Assembly (NCBI GenBank): GCA_963169165.1
Contig: CAUJFL010000092.1
Coordinates: 1-64,000 of the forward strand
Source: Myxococcota bacterium
Lineage (GTDB): Bacteria > Myxococcota_A > Polyangia > Polyangiales > Polyangiaceae
Direction: 5' to 3'
DNA: 64,000 bases
Shown here: positions 41,243 through 49,322 of the stretch, in pieces
How the letters are laid out: the number at the start of each line of letters is the position of its first letter
Position numbering within the stretch: the stretch's first letter is position 1
The notes under the pieces: model-generated
The model's database searches: none
Seen by the model: the letters and a program-made list of their open reading frames with translations, nothing else
What the model was told of the DNA's origin: nothing
Position numbers and translations under genes: made by a program

Positions 41243-43354
41243 TCACGCCGATGATGCCACGTCCTTCAGGCGTGAATCCGTCTTTCGAGCCTCGCCGCCG
41301 CTCATCGCCTCGTCGATCAGCGCGGGCGCGTCGAGCACCAGGCCCACGCGCTGATCGCCGAGCGACGCCGCCCCCGCGAAGCCCCGCACGCCCGCGAGCG
41401 AGCGCCCGAGCGGCTTGATCACGATGTCCTGCTGGCCCTCGAGGAAATCGACCACGACGCCCAGGCGCCGCGCCCCCGCCGACACGACCAGCACGAACCG
41501 GCTGCGGCCCCGCGGCCGCGCGGTCAGCTCGAAGAGCGCGTGCAGGTGCACGAGCGGCAGCGACGCTCCGCGCAGCGTCATCACCTCGCGCCCGTCGACC
41601 GTCCTGCTCGCCGCCGGATCGTACGCGAGGGCCTCCTCGACCGCCGACAGCGGCACCGCGAACGTCTGGCCGCCAGCCTCGACCAGCAGCGACGAGAGGA
41701 TCGCGAGCGTGATCGGCAGGGTCACCGTCATCTTGGTGCCGATCCCTGGCTCGCTCTGCACATCGATCACGCCGCCCAGGCGGGAGATGTTGGTCTTGAC
41801 CACGTCCATCCCCACGCCGCGCCCCGCGAGCATGTCGGCCTGGCCCTTCGTCGAGAACCCCGGCAAGAAGATGAGCCCGAGCAGCGCGCGATCGTCGAGC
41901 TCGGCTGCGCCCGTCTCGTCGAGGAGCCCACGCGCGAGCGCGATCTCGCGGATCCGCGCCCGATCGATGCCGCGCCCGTCGTCCTCGATCTCGATCCAGA
42001 CGTGGCTGCCCTTCTGGAACGCGTTGATCGCGATCGTGCCGACCTCGGGCTTCCCTAGCGCCACGCGATCATTGATCTGCTCGATGCCGTGATCGATCGC
42101 GTTGCGGACCATGTGCATCAGCGGATCGCTCAGCTCTTCGACGATCAGCTTGTCGAGCTCCGTCTCGGCGCCGGTGATCACGAGGCTCACCTGCTTGCCG
42201 GCCTCGCGCGACGCCTGGCGCGCGACGCGCCCGAGCTTGTCGAAGATCTGCCCGATCGGGACCATCCGCACCTCGAGGATGCCGTCCTGCACCTCGCCGA
42301 GGTGCCGCTCGAAGCTCCGCTGCAGCCGGTACAGCTCGAACCCCAGCTCGCGGAGCGACGGGTTCGCGCGGACGCGCTCGGTGATGCGGGCGAGCGACGA
42401 GCGCACGATCGAGAGCTCGCCGACCACGTTCATCAGCGAGTCGAGCTTGCGGATGTCGACGCGCACCGTCTGGGACACCGATCGCAGCGACAGCCCCGCC
42501 GCGCCGCCCTCTGCCGCGGCGACCGGCTCGTCGAGCTCCTCGCGCGCGCGCGGCGACAGCTCTGCGTCCTCGGCGCGCGACCGGGGCGGCGCGTCGGTCG
42601 GGTCTCGGCGACGGTCGACCTCCTCGACCGTCACGCGCTCGCGCTGCAGCGTCGCCGTGATCTCCTCGTGCGTCGCCCGCGAGGCCAGCAGCAGCTCGAG
42701 CTCGATGCTCTCTGCGTCTCCGCCGTCGCCGGTAGGCAGGTACGTGACGATCTCGCCGAGCGGCTTCGCGCGGGCCTTGAGCGTCTCGAGCTCCTCGTCG
42801 ATCGTCAGCAGGTTGAAGCTCGCGCGGACCCGGAACAGCGAGAAGCCGCTCGAGATGCAGGTCCGCAGGCGGTGCTCCTCGTACTCGGTCAGCACCGCGA
42901 GCAGGCTCGGATCGAGATCGTACGCCGCCGAATCGCGCGCGCCCGGCGCGACGCTGCGGCGGACCGCCTTCGCGAGGTCGGCGAGGAACTTGTCCGCCGC
43001 GCCGAACAGCGACTCGTCCGGCTCTCGCTCGAGCGTCAGGAGCTGGCCGTAGACGTCGAGCGCGCGGAACAGGAGATCGAGCACCTCTCGCGTCAGCTCG
43101 ACGCGGCCGAGCCGCAGGTCGTCGAGCACCTCCTCGAGATCGTGCGAGAGCGTCGCCATGCGCGACGCCCCGAACAGCCCCGCGAGCCCCTTCAGCGTGT
43201 GGACCCCGCGAAAGACGTCGTTGACCAGCTCGGGCGACGACTGGCCCCGCCGCGCCACCTCGTCGAGCGCGAGGAGATCCCGCGAGAGGCCCTCGACGAT
43301 CTCCTGCGCTTCGGAGAAGAACTCCTCGCGCGCCTTGTCGGTCACATCCGCCAC
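41243..43354 (-). CDS. cheA: CheA chemotaxis histidine kinase
   Basis: 703 aa from GTG. The HPt domain phospho-accepting histidine is in DVFRGVHTLKGLAGLFGASRM. A non-standard region follows where P2 would be. Dimerisation and kinase core: VRIDIRKLDSLMNVVGELSIVRSSL type segment, N-box MHMVRNAIDHGIE, G1 DDGRGIDRA, and F/G2 boxes GFSTKGQADMLAGRGVGMDVV. A C-terminal CheW-like domain ends it. First gene of the operon cheA-cheW-cheW-cheR-cheB. No receptor or cheY gene lies in it; the divergent receiver-XRE gene could be an output. Confidence 0.96.
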   Translation of the reverse strand: MADVTDKAREEFFSEAQEIVEGLSRDLLALDEVARRGQSSPELVNDVFRGVHTLKGLAGLFGASRMATLSHDLEEVLDDLRLGRVELTREVLDLLFRALDVYGQLLTLEREPDESLFGAADKFLADLAKAVRRSVAPGARDSAAYDLDPSLLAVLTEYEEHRLRTCISSGFSLFRVRASFNLLTIDEELETLKARAKPLGEIVTYLPTGDGGDAESIELELLLASRATHEEITATLQRERVTVEEVDRRRDPTDAPPRSRAEDAELSPRAREELDEPVAAAEGGAAGLSLRSVSQTVRVDIRKLDSLMNVVGELSIVRSSLARITERVRANPSLRELGFELYRLQRSFERHLGEVQDGILEVRMVPIGQIFDKLGRVARQASREAGKQVSLVITGAETELDKLIVEELSDPLMHMVRNAIDHGIEQINDRVALGKPEVGTIAINAFQKGSHVWIEIEDDGRGIDRARIREIALARGLLDETGAAELDDRALLGLIFLPGFSTKGQADMLAGRGVGMDVVKTNISRLGGVIDVQSEPGIGTKMTVTLPITLAILSSLLVEAGGQTFAVPLSAVEEALAYDPAASRTVDGREVMTLRGASLPLVHLHALFELTARPRGRSRFVLVVSAGARRLGVVVDFLEGQQDIVIKPLGRSLAGVRGFAGAASLGDQRVGLVLDAPALIDEAMSGGEARKTDSRLKDVASSA

Positions 43355-43464
43355 GCCGCCGTCGACGATAGCGGAACCCGCGGCGCGACGGAGCGCGACG
43401 GCCCGGATCGCCGTTGACCCGGCGACCTGGGCGTTCTAGTCACACTGTAACGAGGTCGGTCGCC

Positions 43465-44073
43465 ATGCCCGTGCAAGTCCCGCAGGTTCGTATCCTCGTC
43501 GTCGATGACGACAAGGCCATCTGTGAGTACGTCCAGACCGTCCTCGAGAAGGACGGCTACTCGGTCAAGACCCTGAGCAACCCGCTCGCCGCCGAAGAAG
43601 AGGTGCGCCACGGCGATTTTCACCTGATCTTGCTCGATCTGATGATGCCGAAGCTCGACGGCATCGAGGTCCTGAAGAAGATCCGCAAGCTCGACAGCGA
43701 CGTGGCCGTCGTGATCTTCACCGGGTTCCCGACGCTGGACACCGCGGTCGCCGGCATGAAGCTCGACATCGTCGACTACATCAAGAAGCCCTTCCAGGTC
43801 GAAGATCTCCGCGAGGTCGTCGCCCGCGTGATGAAGAAGAAGGGCCTCGCGCGCACGCCCGAGGAGCAGCTCCACAAGGTGATCGGCGACACGATCCGCA
43901 ACATGCGCAAGGATCAGAAGCTGACCTTGAAGCAGATGAGCAAGCGCACGGGGCTGTCGGTGTCGCTGCTGTCGCAGATCGAGCGCGCCGAGTCCTCCGC
44001 GTCGATCCAGAGCCTCTACAAGATCGCGTGCGCGTTCAACGCGCGCATCCAGGATCTGTTCGGCGAGCTCTGA
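43465..44073 (+). CDS. Response regulator with XRE-type DNA-binding domain
   Basis: 202 aa from ATG at 43465, with GAGG upstream. Receiver domain (about 8-125): RILVVDDDKAICEYVQTVLE, phospho-acceptor LILLDLMMPKLDG, switch residues VIFTGFPT and DYIKKPF. The C-terminal domain is a Cro/C1-type helix-turn-helix: RKDQKLTLKQMSKRTGLSVSLLSQIERAESSASIQSLYKIACAF. Receiver plus XRE is an uncommon output pairing. It diverges from cheA across 110 bases, so it might be its regulator or target (inference). Confidence 0.92.
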   Translation: MPVQVPQVRILVVDDDKAICEYVQTVLEKDGYSVKTLSNPLAAEEEVRHGDFHLILLDLMMPKLDGIEVLKKIRKLDSDVAVVIFTGFPTLDTAVAGMKLDIVDYIKKPFQVEDLREVVARVMKKKGLARTPEEQLHKVIGDTIRNMRKDQKLTLKQMSKRTGLSVSLLSQIERAESSASIQSLYKIACAFNARIQDLFGEL

Positions 44074-44107
44074 GCGAGCGCCTCGGCGTGGACAGTCGCG
44101 GCGCGTC

Positions 44108-45154
44108 GTGAGAAGAGCCGGTCGCTTGCGACGCTCCGTCCGCTCACCCTCCCTGCTCGCGCTGTGCGCCGCGCTCTCGGCGTGCGGCTCGACGCCCGCC
44201 GACACCACGTTCGCGCCGTACACCGATCTTCACGTCGATCCCGAGACGTTCCGTGGCGAGCTGCCCTGCGGCACCGCGCCGGGCGCGATGCGCTCGTACG
44301 TCGTCAAGCTCTGGGACGTCACGGGTCAGGCCGCGGTCGACCTCACCGGCGCGACCCCGATCATCGTGTCGCAGCCCACCCAGTGCGCGCAGTCGGCGGC
44401 CTTCTCGGTCGTGCAGCCGGGGAGCTTCTACGTGGGGACCATCGACGCCTACGACATCCCGAGGCCGTGCCTCGACGCGGCGTCCTGCGGCGCCGTCACG
44501 GCGCCCGTGGCGTCGACCGACTGCGGCTTCGGCAAGGGGCCAGAGGTGCCTCCGCCCCCGCCGCTCGAGGGAGAGGTGTTCGGGCCGCCCGACGCGACCC
44601 AGTCGATCTACCTCCGACGGGTGCTGCTGCGCGGCTGTCGAGCGATGCAGCGCGCGTCCTCTGCGGCGACGTCTTCCACGCGCGCGCTCGTCGCGGGCGT
44701 CGGGTGCGGGACGGGCGTCGACCAGGTCGAGCGGCTGAAGATCGTGCGGGCGGATGCGGCGACGTTCGATTTGTTGTGCGGCGATCCGCTGCCGCTCGCG
44801 ACGGTCGGCGCGACCGGCTCGCGCGCGTCGATCTTCGCCTACGCGCCGCAGGCCGAGTCGCCGCGCTGGGGGACCACCTGCGAGGTGGGCGCGACCGCGC
44901 TCGCCTGCGCGCCGCTGTCCGATCGCGGCGCGATCGTCGTCCGTGGCGCGGACGTGTGCGGGGGCGCCACGGGTGATTTTCATGTGCGCGCCGTGGGCGG
45001 CGCCGCCGAGGCCACCGCGCCGTGCGCTGGCGAGGCGTCCCTGGCGAGCCTGCCGGTCGCGGCCTACACGCTGCTCGTCGACGGCGGGGGTCAGGCGTCG
45101 TGCAAGGCCGTCGTGTCACCCGGGCAACAGACCGTCGCCACCTGCGTCCGCTAG
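44108..45154 (+). CDS. Lipoprotein of unknown function
   Basis: 348 aa from GTG at 44108, signal ending CAALSAC. The mature part has ten or more cysteines but no known motif: PETFRGELPCGTAPGAMRSYVVKLWDV, a Pro-rich spacer GPEVPPPPPLEGEVFGPPD, and SPRWGTTCEVGATALACAPL. It ends VSPGQQTVATCVR. Beta-rich by composition. Its stop and that of the convergent RCC1 gene share the four bases CTAG. Confidence 0.68.
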   Translation: MRRAGRLRRSVRSPSLLALCAALSACGSTPADTTFAPYTDLHVDPETFRGELPCGTAPGAMRSYVVKLWDVTGQAAVDLTGATPIIVSQPTQCAQSAAFSVVQPGSFYVGTIDAYDIPRPCLDAASCGAVTAPVASTDCGFGKGPEVPPPPPLEGEVFGPPDATQSIYLRRVLLRGCRAMQRASSAATSSTRALVAGVGCGTGVDQVERLKIVRADAATFDLLCGDPLPLATVGATGSRASIFAYAPQAESPRWGTTCEVGATALACAPLSDRGAIVVRGADVCGGATGDFHVRAVGGAAEATAPCAGEASLASLPVAAYTLLVDGGGQASCKAVVSPGQQTVATCVR

Positions 45155-46548
45155 TCGCGCGGCGCCACCGCGCCGGGGCGGGCTTCGCCGAGCTGGCCGC
45201 GGTCGTTGAGCCCGAAGCACGCGACCTCGCCGTCGAGCGACAGCGCGCACGTGTGGCGGCTCCCCGCGGTGATCGCGCCGATCCGCGCGACCTCGAGCAC
45301 CCGGCGGGGCTCGTGCGTCGTGACGAAGCCGCCGTCGCCCAGCTGTCCGTCCTGGTCCCAGCCCCAGCACCGCGCCTCGTCGCCGTCGACCCGCGCGCAG
45401 GTGTGCCCGTTGCCGGCGGTGAGGGAGAGCGCGCGCAGCCCGTCGATGCGGGTCGGCGTGAGGACCTCCGCGCGCGCGGGCTGACCTGCCTGCCCGTCCT
45501 GGTTCCGGCCCCAGCACGACACGCTCCCAGCTCCGTCGCGGATGCAGGCGTGCTCGCGCCCGACCGCGAGCTCGACCGCACCGGCGCGCCAGGCGACGAC
45601 CGGGCGACGATTGGGAGCCTTGTTGCCGCCGCCGAGCTGTCCGTGATCGTTGAGCCCCCAGCAGACGACCTTGCCGCCCGTCACAAGCGCGCACGTCGTG
45701 TCGAGGCCCGCGCCGAGGGCGACCGCGCCCTCGACGGCGACCGACGCGGGCGCGCGCGACGTCTCCACGCCGAAATTTCCCCAGCAGACGACGCCTCGGT
45801 CGCGCGTGATGGCGCACGTATGGCGCATCCCGGCGGCGACCGCGATGGCGGACACGCCCGGCACGACCGCGGGCCTCCACGGGGCCTCGTCGGCCACGCC
45901 TCGCTCGCCGTGCGTGTCGCTCCCCCAGCAGGCGATCTCGCCGCCCTCGAGGACCGCGCACGTGTGGTCGCCGCCGGCAGAGAGCGCGGTGGCCCTCGCG
46001 GGGAGCGGCACGGCGCGCGCGCCGACGGACAGATCCGCCGCCTCCGCGCCCAGCTGCCCCGCGTCGTTCGAGCCCCAGCACCTCACCTCGCCGCTCGACG
46101 TTCGCGCACACGTGTGGTGCCGCCCCGCGCTGAGGGCCACGATGTGCACGCACGCGCCCCGCGCGTCGCACGTGCCGCCGCGCTCGCACGCCGAACCCTC
46201 ACGGGCTGGCTGCTCGACCGGGGCCCCGCGCTGGCACGCGCGCACGCGGCACGCGGCGCCGCTGGGGACGGCGGGCACGTCGGCCAGATCCTCGCGCGAG
46301 ACGAGCGCGCCGCCCTCGCACGCTGCGCGCCGACAGTCTCCGGCGACCTGCTGGTCGTCGGGCAGCGGTCCGGGGGGCAGGGACCTCGTGACGCACCGCC
46401 CGGCCTCGCACGCGCGCCGGGCGCACGGACCCGCTTCACCGCAGTCGCCGTGTCCCGCGCACTCGGCGGCGGCGGGGCGAGGCGCGCCGGGCGGTGGACC
46501 CGACGCGCACGACGCGAGCCACACGAACACCAGCCACATCGAGCGCAT
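45151..46548 (-). CDS. RCC1-propeller lipoprotein
   Basis: 465 aa, short lipoprotein signal MRSMWLVFVWLASC. A Cys-rich N-terminal module (CAGHGDCGEAGPCARRACEAGRC, then CERGGTCDARGAC) leads to seven RCC1 blades, each with a Cys pair: AGRHHTCARTSSGEVRCWG, AGGDHTCAVLEGGEIACWG, to the last AGSRHTCALSLDGEVACFG. Same design as the larger RCC1 lipoprotein at 28901, but shorter. A complete seven-bladed propeller with one likely disulfide per blade, displayed on the envelope; binding partner unknown. Confidence 0.88.
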   Translation of the reverse strand: MRSMWLVFVWLASCASGPPPGAPRPAAAECAGHGDCGEAGPCARRACEAGRCVTRSLPPGPLPDDQQVAGDCRRAACEGGALVSREDLADVPAVPSGAACRVRACQRGAPVEQPAREGSACERGGTCDARGACVHIVALSAGRHHTCARTSSGEVRCWGSNDAGQLGAEAADLSVGARAVPLPARATALSAGGDHTCAVLEGGEIACWGSDTHGERGVADEAPWRPAVVPGVSAIAVAAGMRHTCAITRDRGVVCWGNFGVETSRAPASVAVEGAVALGAGLDTTCALVTGGKVVCWGLNDHGQLGGGNKAPNRRPVVAWRAGAVELAVGREHACIRDGAGSVSCWGRNQDGQAGQPARAEVLTPTRIDGLRALSLTAGNGHTCARVDGDEARCWGWDQDGQLGDGGFVTTHEPRRVLEVARIGAITAGSRHTCALSLDGEVACFGLNDRGQLGEARPGAVAPRD

Positions 46549-46574
46549 CGCGCGTCAGCGTAGCGAAAGAGCGG

Positions 46575-48521
46575 TCACTCGACGATGAGCGTGCCGACGC
46601 CCTTGTCGGTGAACAGCTCGGCGATCACCGAGTGGGGCACCCGCCCGTCCAGCAGGTGGACGCGCCGCACCCCGCCGCGGAGCGCGGAGCGAGCAGCCGC
46701 GACCTCGGGCTCGTCGCGCGCGGACAGCGACGAGATCGTCGCCTCCGAGACCAGCTCTCCGCCCTCGAACAGGCCCGGCGCGCTGCCCACGAACACCAGC
46801 TTCTCGGCGCGCAGCGCGACCGCGATCGCGGCCGCCGCGGCGGGCAGCGAGAGATCGACCGACGCGCCGTCGTCGGCCCGCGCGAACGGCGCGATGACGG
46901 GCACGTACCCCTTGTCGAGCAGCACCTCGACGAGCGTGGGATCGACGGCGGGGACGAGGCTGCCGTCGGGCTCGCGGCGCGCCCGCAAGAAGCCGCCGTC
47001 GGTCCCGGACACCCCCACGGCGCGCGCGCCGTCGCGGTTCACGAGCTGCACCATCTCCTCGGTCAGCGCCGCCGCCTCGGGCCCCGCCGCGTGGACGATG
47101 AGCGGCGCCAGCCCCGCCGACGCGAGCAAGTTCACGTCCGCCGCGAAGGTGGCGCGTCGCGACGACGTCGCGAGCTGCGCGGGCCCGCACGCGATCACCG
47201 CGCGCGTCCCCGCGAACGCCGCGATGTAGGACAGCGCCTCGACGAGCAGCGCGCGCTTGAACCCCGGCGTGTAGTTGGTCAGCCGATCGTCGCGCGTGAC
47301 CGTGCCGTCATCAGCCGCGGTGATCGCCCGCGCGTAGTCGGCGTTGATCTTCACGTAGTCGTACGAGAGATCGCAGCCGTACGCCGTCGCCGTCGCGCCG
47401 CCGTCGCCCGGCAGGGAGATGTCGACGTGGACCTCGGGCTCGCGCATCTTCGCGCCGAGCGCCGCGCGCGCGCCGTCGACCGGCGCGCCGTCGACGAAGA
47501 CGGCGATCCCTTGCAGCTTCACGCTGCACCCCGCCGCGTCGACGCGGTGACCTCTCGACCCGGCGCGCGCGCCGAGCGCCGCGACGACGCGCCCCCAGTT
47601 CGGATCGGCGCCGAAGACCGCGGCCTTCACGAGCGGAGAGCCCGCGACGGCGCGCGCGAGATCCCTCGCCACGTCTTCGGTGGGCGCGCCCCGGACCTCG
47701 ACGGTCAACAGTCGCGACGCGCCCTCTCCGTCCTCGGCGACGGCGCGGGCGAGCTCGGACAGCGCCTCGGCGATCGCGCGCTCGAACGCGACGAGCTCGT
47801 CAGCGGACAGCGCCACGCCGCTCGCCCCGTTCGCGAGCGCGAACACCGCGTCGTTGGTGCTCGTCTCTCCGTCGATCGTCAGGCTCCCGAACGAGCCGGG
47901 CAGCGCGCGATCGAGGGCCGCGCCGAGCGTCGCCTCGTCGAGCGCGGCGTCGGTCGTGATCACGGCCAGCACCGTCGCGAGCTCGGGGTGTACCATCCCC
48001 GAGCCCTTCGCGAACGCCGAGAGCCGCACCACGCCGCGCGGCGTCTCGACCGCGCGCGCCGCGAGCTTGACCCGGGTGTCGGTCGTGAAGATCGCCTCGG
48101 CCGCGGCCTCGATGGCGGGTCCGAGCGCCGCCACGAGGCGCGGAGCCGCGTCGCAGAGCTTCTTCGCGGGGAGGCGGACGCCGATGACGCCCGTCGAGGC
48201 CGCGAGCACCGTCGCCACGTCGACGCCGAGCTCGCGGGCGACCGCGCCCCGGACGAGGGCGCTGTCCGCGAGGCCCGCCGCGCCGGTGAGCGCGTTCGCG
48301 TTGCCGCTGTTGAGCACGAGCGCCCGGACCGACGTGGAGGGCAGCAGCGCGCGCGCCTCGAGGACGGGCGCGGCCGCCGCGAGGTTGGTCGTGAAGCGCC
48401 CGACGCAGACGGCGGGCCGATCGCTGGCGACGAGCGCGAGATCCTTGCGAGCGGCCTTGATGCCAGCGTGGACGCCCGCATACGAGAACCCGCGCGCCGA
48501 CTCCATGATGGCGCGGCTCAT
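46575..48521 (-). CDS. argJ: ArgJ fused to a degenerate acetylglutamate-kinase domain
   Basis: 648 aa from ATG at 48521 (48506 is an alternative); the 1,660-residue ORF is a read-through of shadow frame. Residues 1-405 are ornithine acetyltransferase ArgJ, with the self-cleavage Thr in KGSGMVHPELATVLAVI (Thr183), FGADPNWGRV, and YDYVKINADY. Residues about 415-648 match N-acetylglutamate kinase ArgB: EALSYIAAFAGTRAVIACGPAQL, FAADVNLLASAGLAPLIVHAAGP, and VHLLDGRVPHSVIAELFTDKGVGTLI. The kinase Lys of the K-x-G-G motif is Ala (VIACGP), and the GGM-x-PK lysine also seems lost. The C-terminus may therefore be regulatory. Confidence 0.88.
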   Translation of the reverse strand: MSRAIMESARGFSYAGVHAGIKAARKDLALVASDRPAVCVGRFTTNLAAAAPVLEARALLPSTSVRALVLNSGNANALTGAAGLADSALVRGAVARELGVDVATVLAASTGVIGVRLPAKKLCDAAPRLVAALGPAIEAAAEAIFTTDTRVKLAARAVETPRGVVRLSAFAKGSGMVHPELATVLAVITTDAALDEATLGAALDRALPGSFGSLTIDGETSTNDAVFALANGASGVALSADELVAFERAIAEALSELARAVAEDGEGASRLLTVEVRGAPTEDVARDLARAVAGSPLVKAAVFGADPNWGRVVAALGARAGSRGHRVDAAGCSVKLQGIAVFVDGAPVDGARAALGAKMREPEVHVDISLPGDGGATATAYGCDLSYDYVKINADYARAITAADDGTVTRDDRLTNYTPGFKRALLVEALSYIAAFAGTRAVIACGPAQLATSSRRATFAADVNLLASAGLAPLIVHAAGPEAAALTEEMVQLVNRDGARAVGVSGTDGGFLRARREPDGSLVPAVDPTLVEVLLDKGYVPVIAPFARADDGASVDLSLPAAAAAIAVALRAEKLVFVGSAPGLFEGGELVSEATISSLSARDEPEVAAARSALRGGVRRVHLLDGRVPHSVIAELFTDKGVGTLIVE

Positions 48522-48590
48522 GGTGGAGCGCGCGGCGGGCCGCAAGGCCCGAAAGTCCGCGTCGTGTCGCGGGTATGATAGGATGGAGTC

Positions 48591-49307
48591 GTGCAATTTC
48601 GCCGCGCGCTCCTGATGTTCGCAGGCCTGGGCGCGCTCGTCGCCGCCTGCGCCGGCGGAGAGGATACGACGCCCGAGATCGTGACCCTCGATCCGGCGGG
48701 GTCGGGCGGAGCGTCGAGCGCGGGCGGCGCGCCGGGAGACAGCGGCGCCGCGGGCGAAGGTGACTCGGGCGCCGACGGCGGCGTCGGTCAATTCCCCGAC
48801 GCATCGGGTGGAGCGTCGGGCGCGGGCGGCATCGGCGCCGCGGGGTTCCCCTCGGAGTGCTCGCCCGGCGCGAAGGATCAGATGGGCCCGTGCGGCAACT
48901 GCGGGACGATGACCCGCACCTGCAGCGCCACCGGCTCCTGGGGCGAGCCCGCGTGCGAGGGCGCGGGAGAGTGCAAGGCAGGAGACAAACAAACCGAACC
49001 ATGTGGGCACTGCGGCGACAAGACCCGCACGTGCAACGCCGCCTGCAAGTGGGACGCGTTCGGGGGCTGCTCGGGAGAGGGCGCGTGCGCGCCGGGGTCG
49101 ACCCAGGCCGGCGGCTGCGAGGGTTGCCAGCAGCAGGTCTGCGGCAACGACTGCAAGTGGGGCGGCTGCGCGCTCAAGCCCGGCAACGAGTGCACCTGGG
49201 ACGAGGGCAAGCACTTCAAGTGCTGCGGCACGGGCCAGTGGTCGTTCTGCTCGGCGTCTTGCAAGTGGAACCCCTGCGGCTCGACGTCGACGAGCAACTG
49301 CCCCTGA
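48591..49307 (+). CDS. Cys-rich lipoprotein with Gly/Ala/Ser linker
   Basis: 238 aa from GTG at 48591, signal ending GALVAACAGG. A 55-residue Gly/Ala/Ser/Asp linker (GSGGASSAGGAPGDSGAAGEGDSGADGG) precedes about 150 residues of Cys-rich repeats: CGNCGTMTRTCSATGSWGEPAC, CGHCGDKTRTCNAACKWDAFGGC, CEGCQQQVCGNDCKWGGC. The TRTC and W-rich pattern recalls thrombospondin-1-like folds. Located 15 bases before the TamB-like gene; possibly an exported client. Confidence 0.78.
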   Translation: MQFRRALLMFAGLGALVAACAGGEDTTPEIVTLDPAGSGGASSAGGAPGDSGAAGEGDSGADGGVGQFPDASGGASGAGGIGAAGFPSECSPGAKDQMGPCGNCGTMTRTCSATGSWGEPACEGAGECKAGDKQTEPCGHCGDKTRTCNAACKWDAFGGCSGEGACAPGSTQAGGCEGCQQQVCGNDCKWGGCALKPGNECTWDEGKHFKCCGTGQWSFCSASCKWNPCGSTSTSNCP

Positions 49308-49322
49308 CGAGGTCGCGCACCC

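Noticed and set aside
43414-43442. Possible sigma-70 promoter before the receiver-XRE gene (TTGACC, 17 bases, TAGTCA)
   Set aside because: The -35 and spacing are good, but the -10 hexamer matches the consensus at only two positions.
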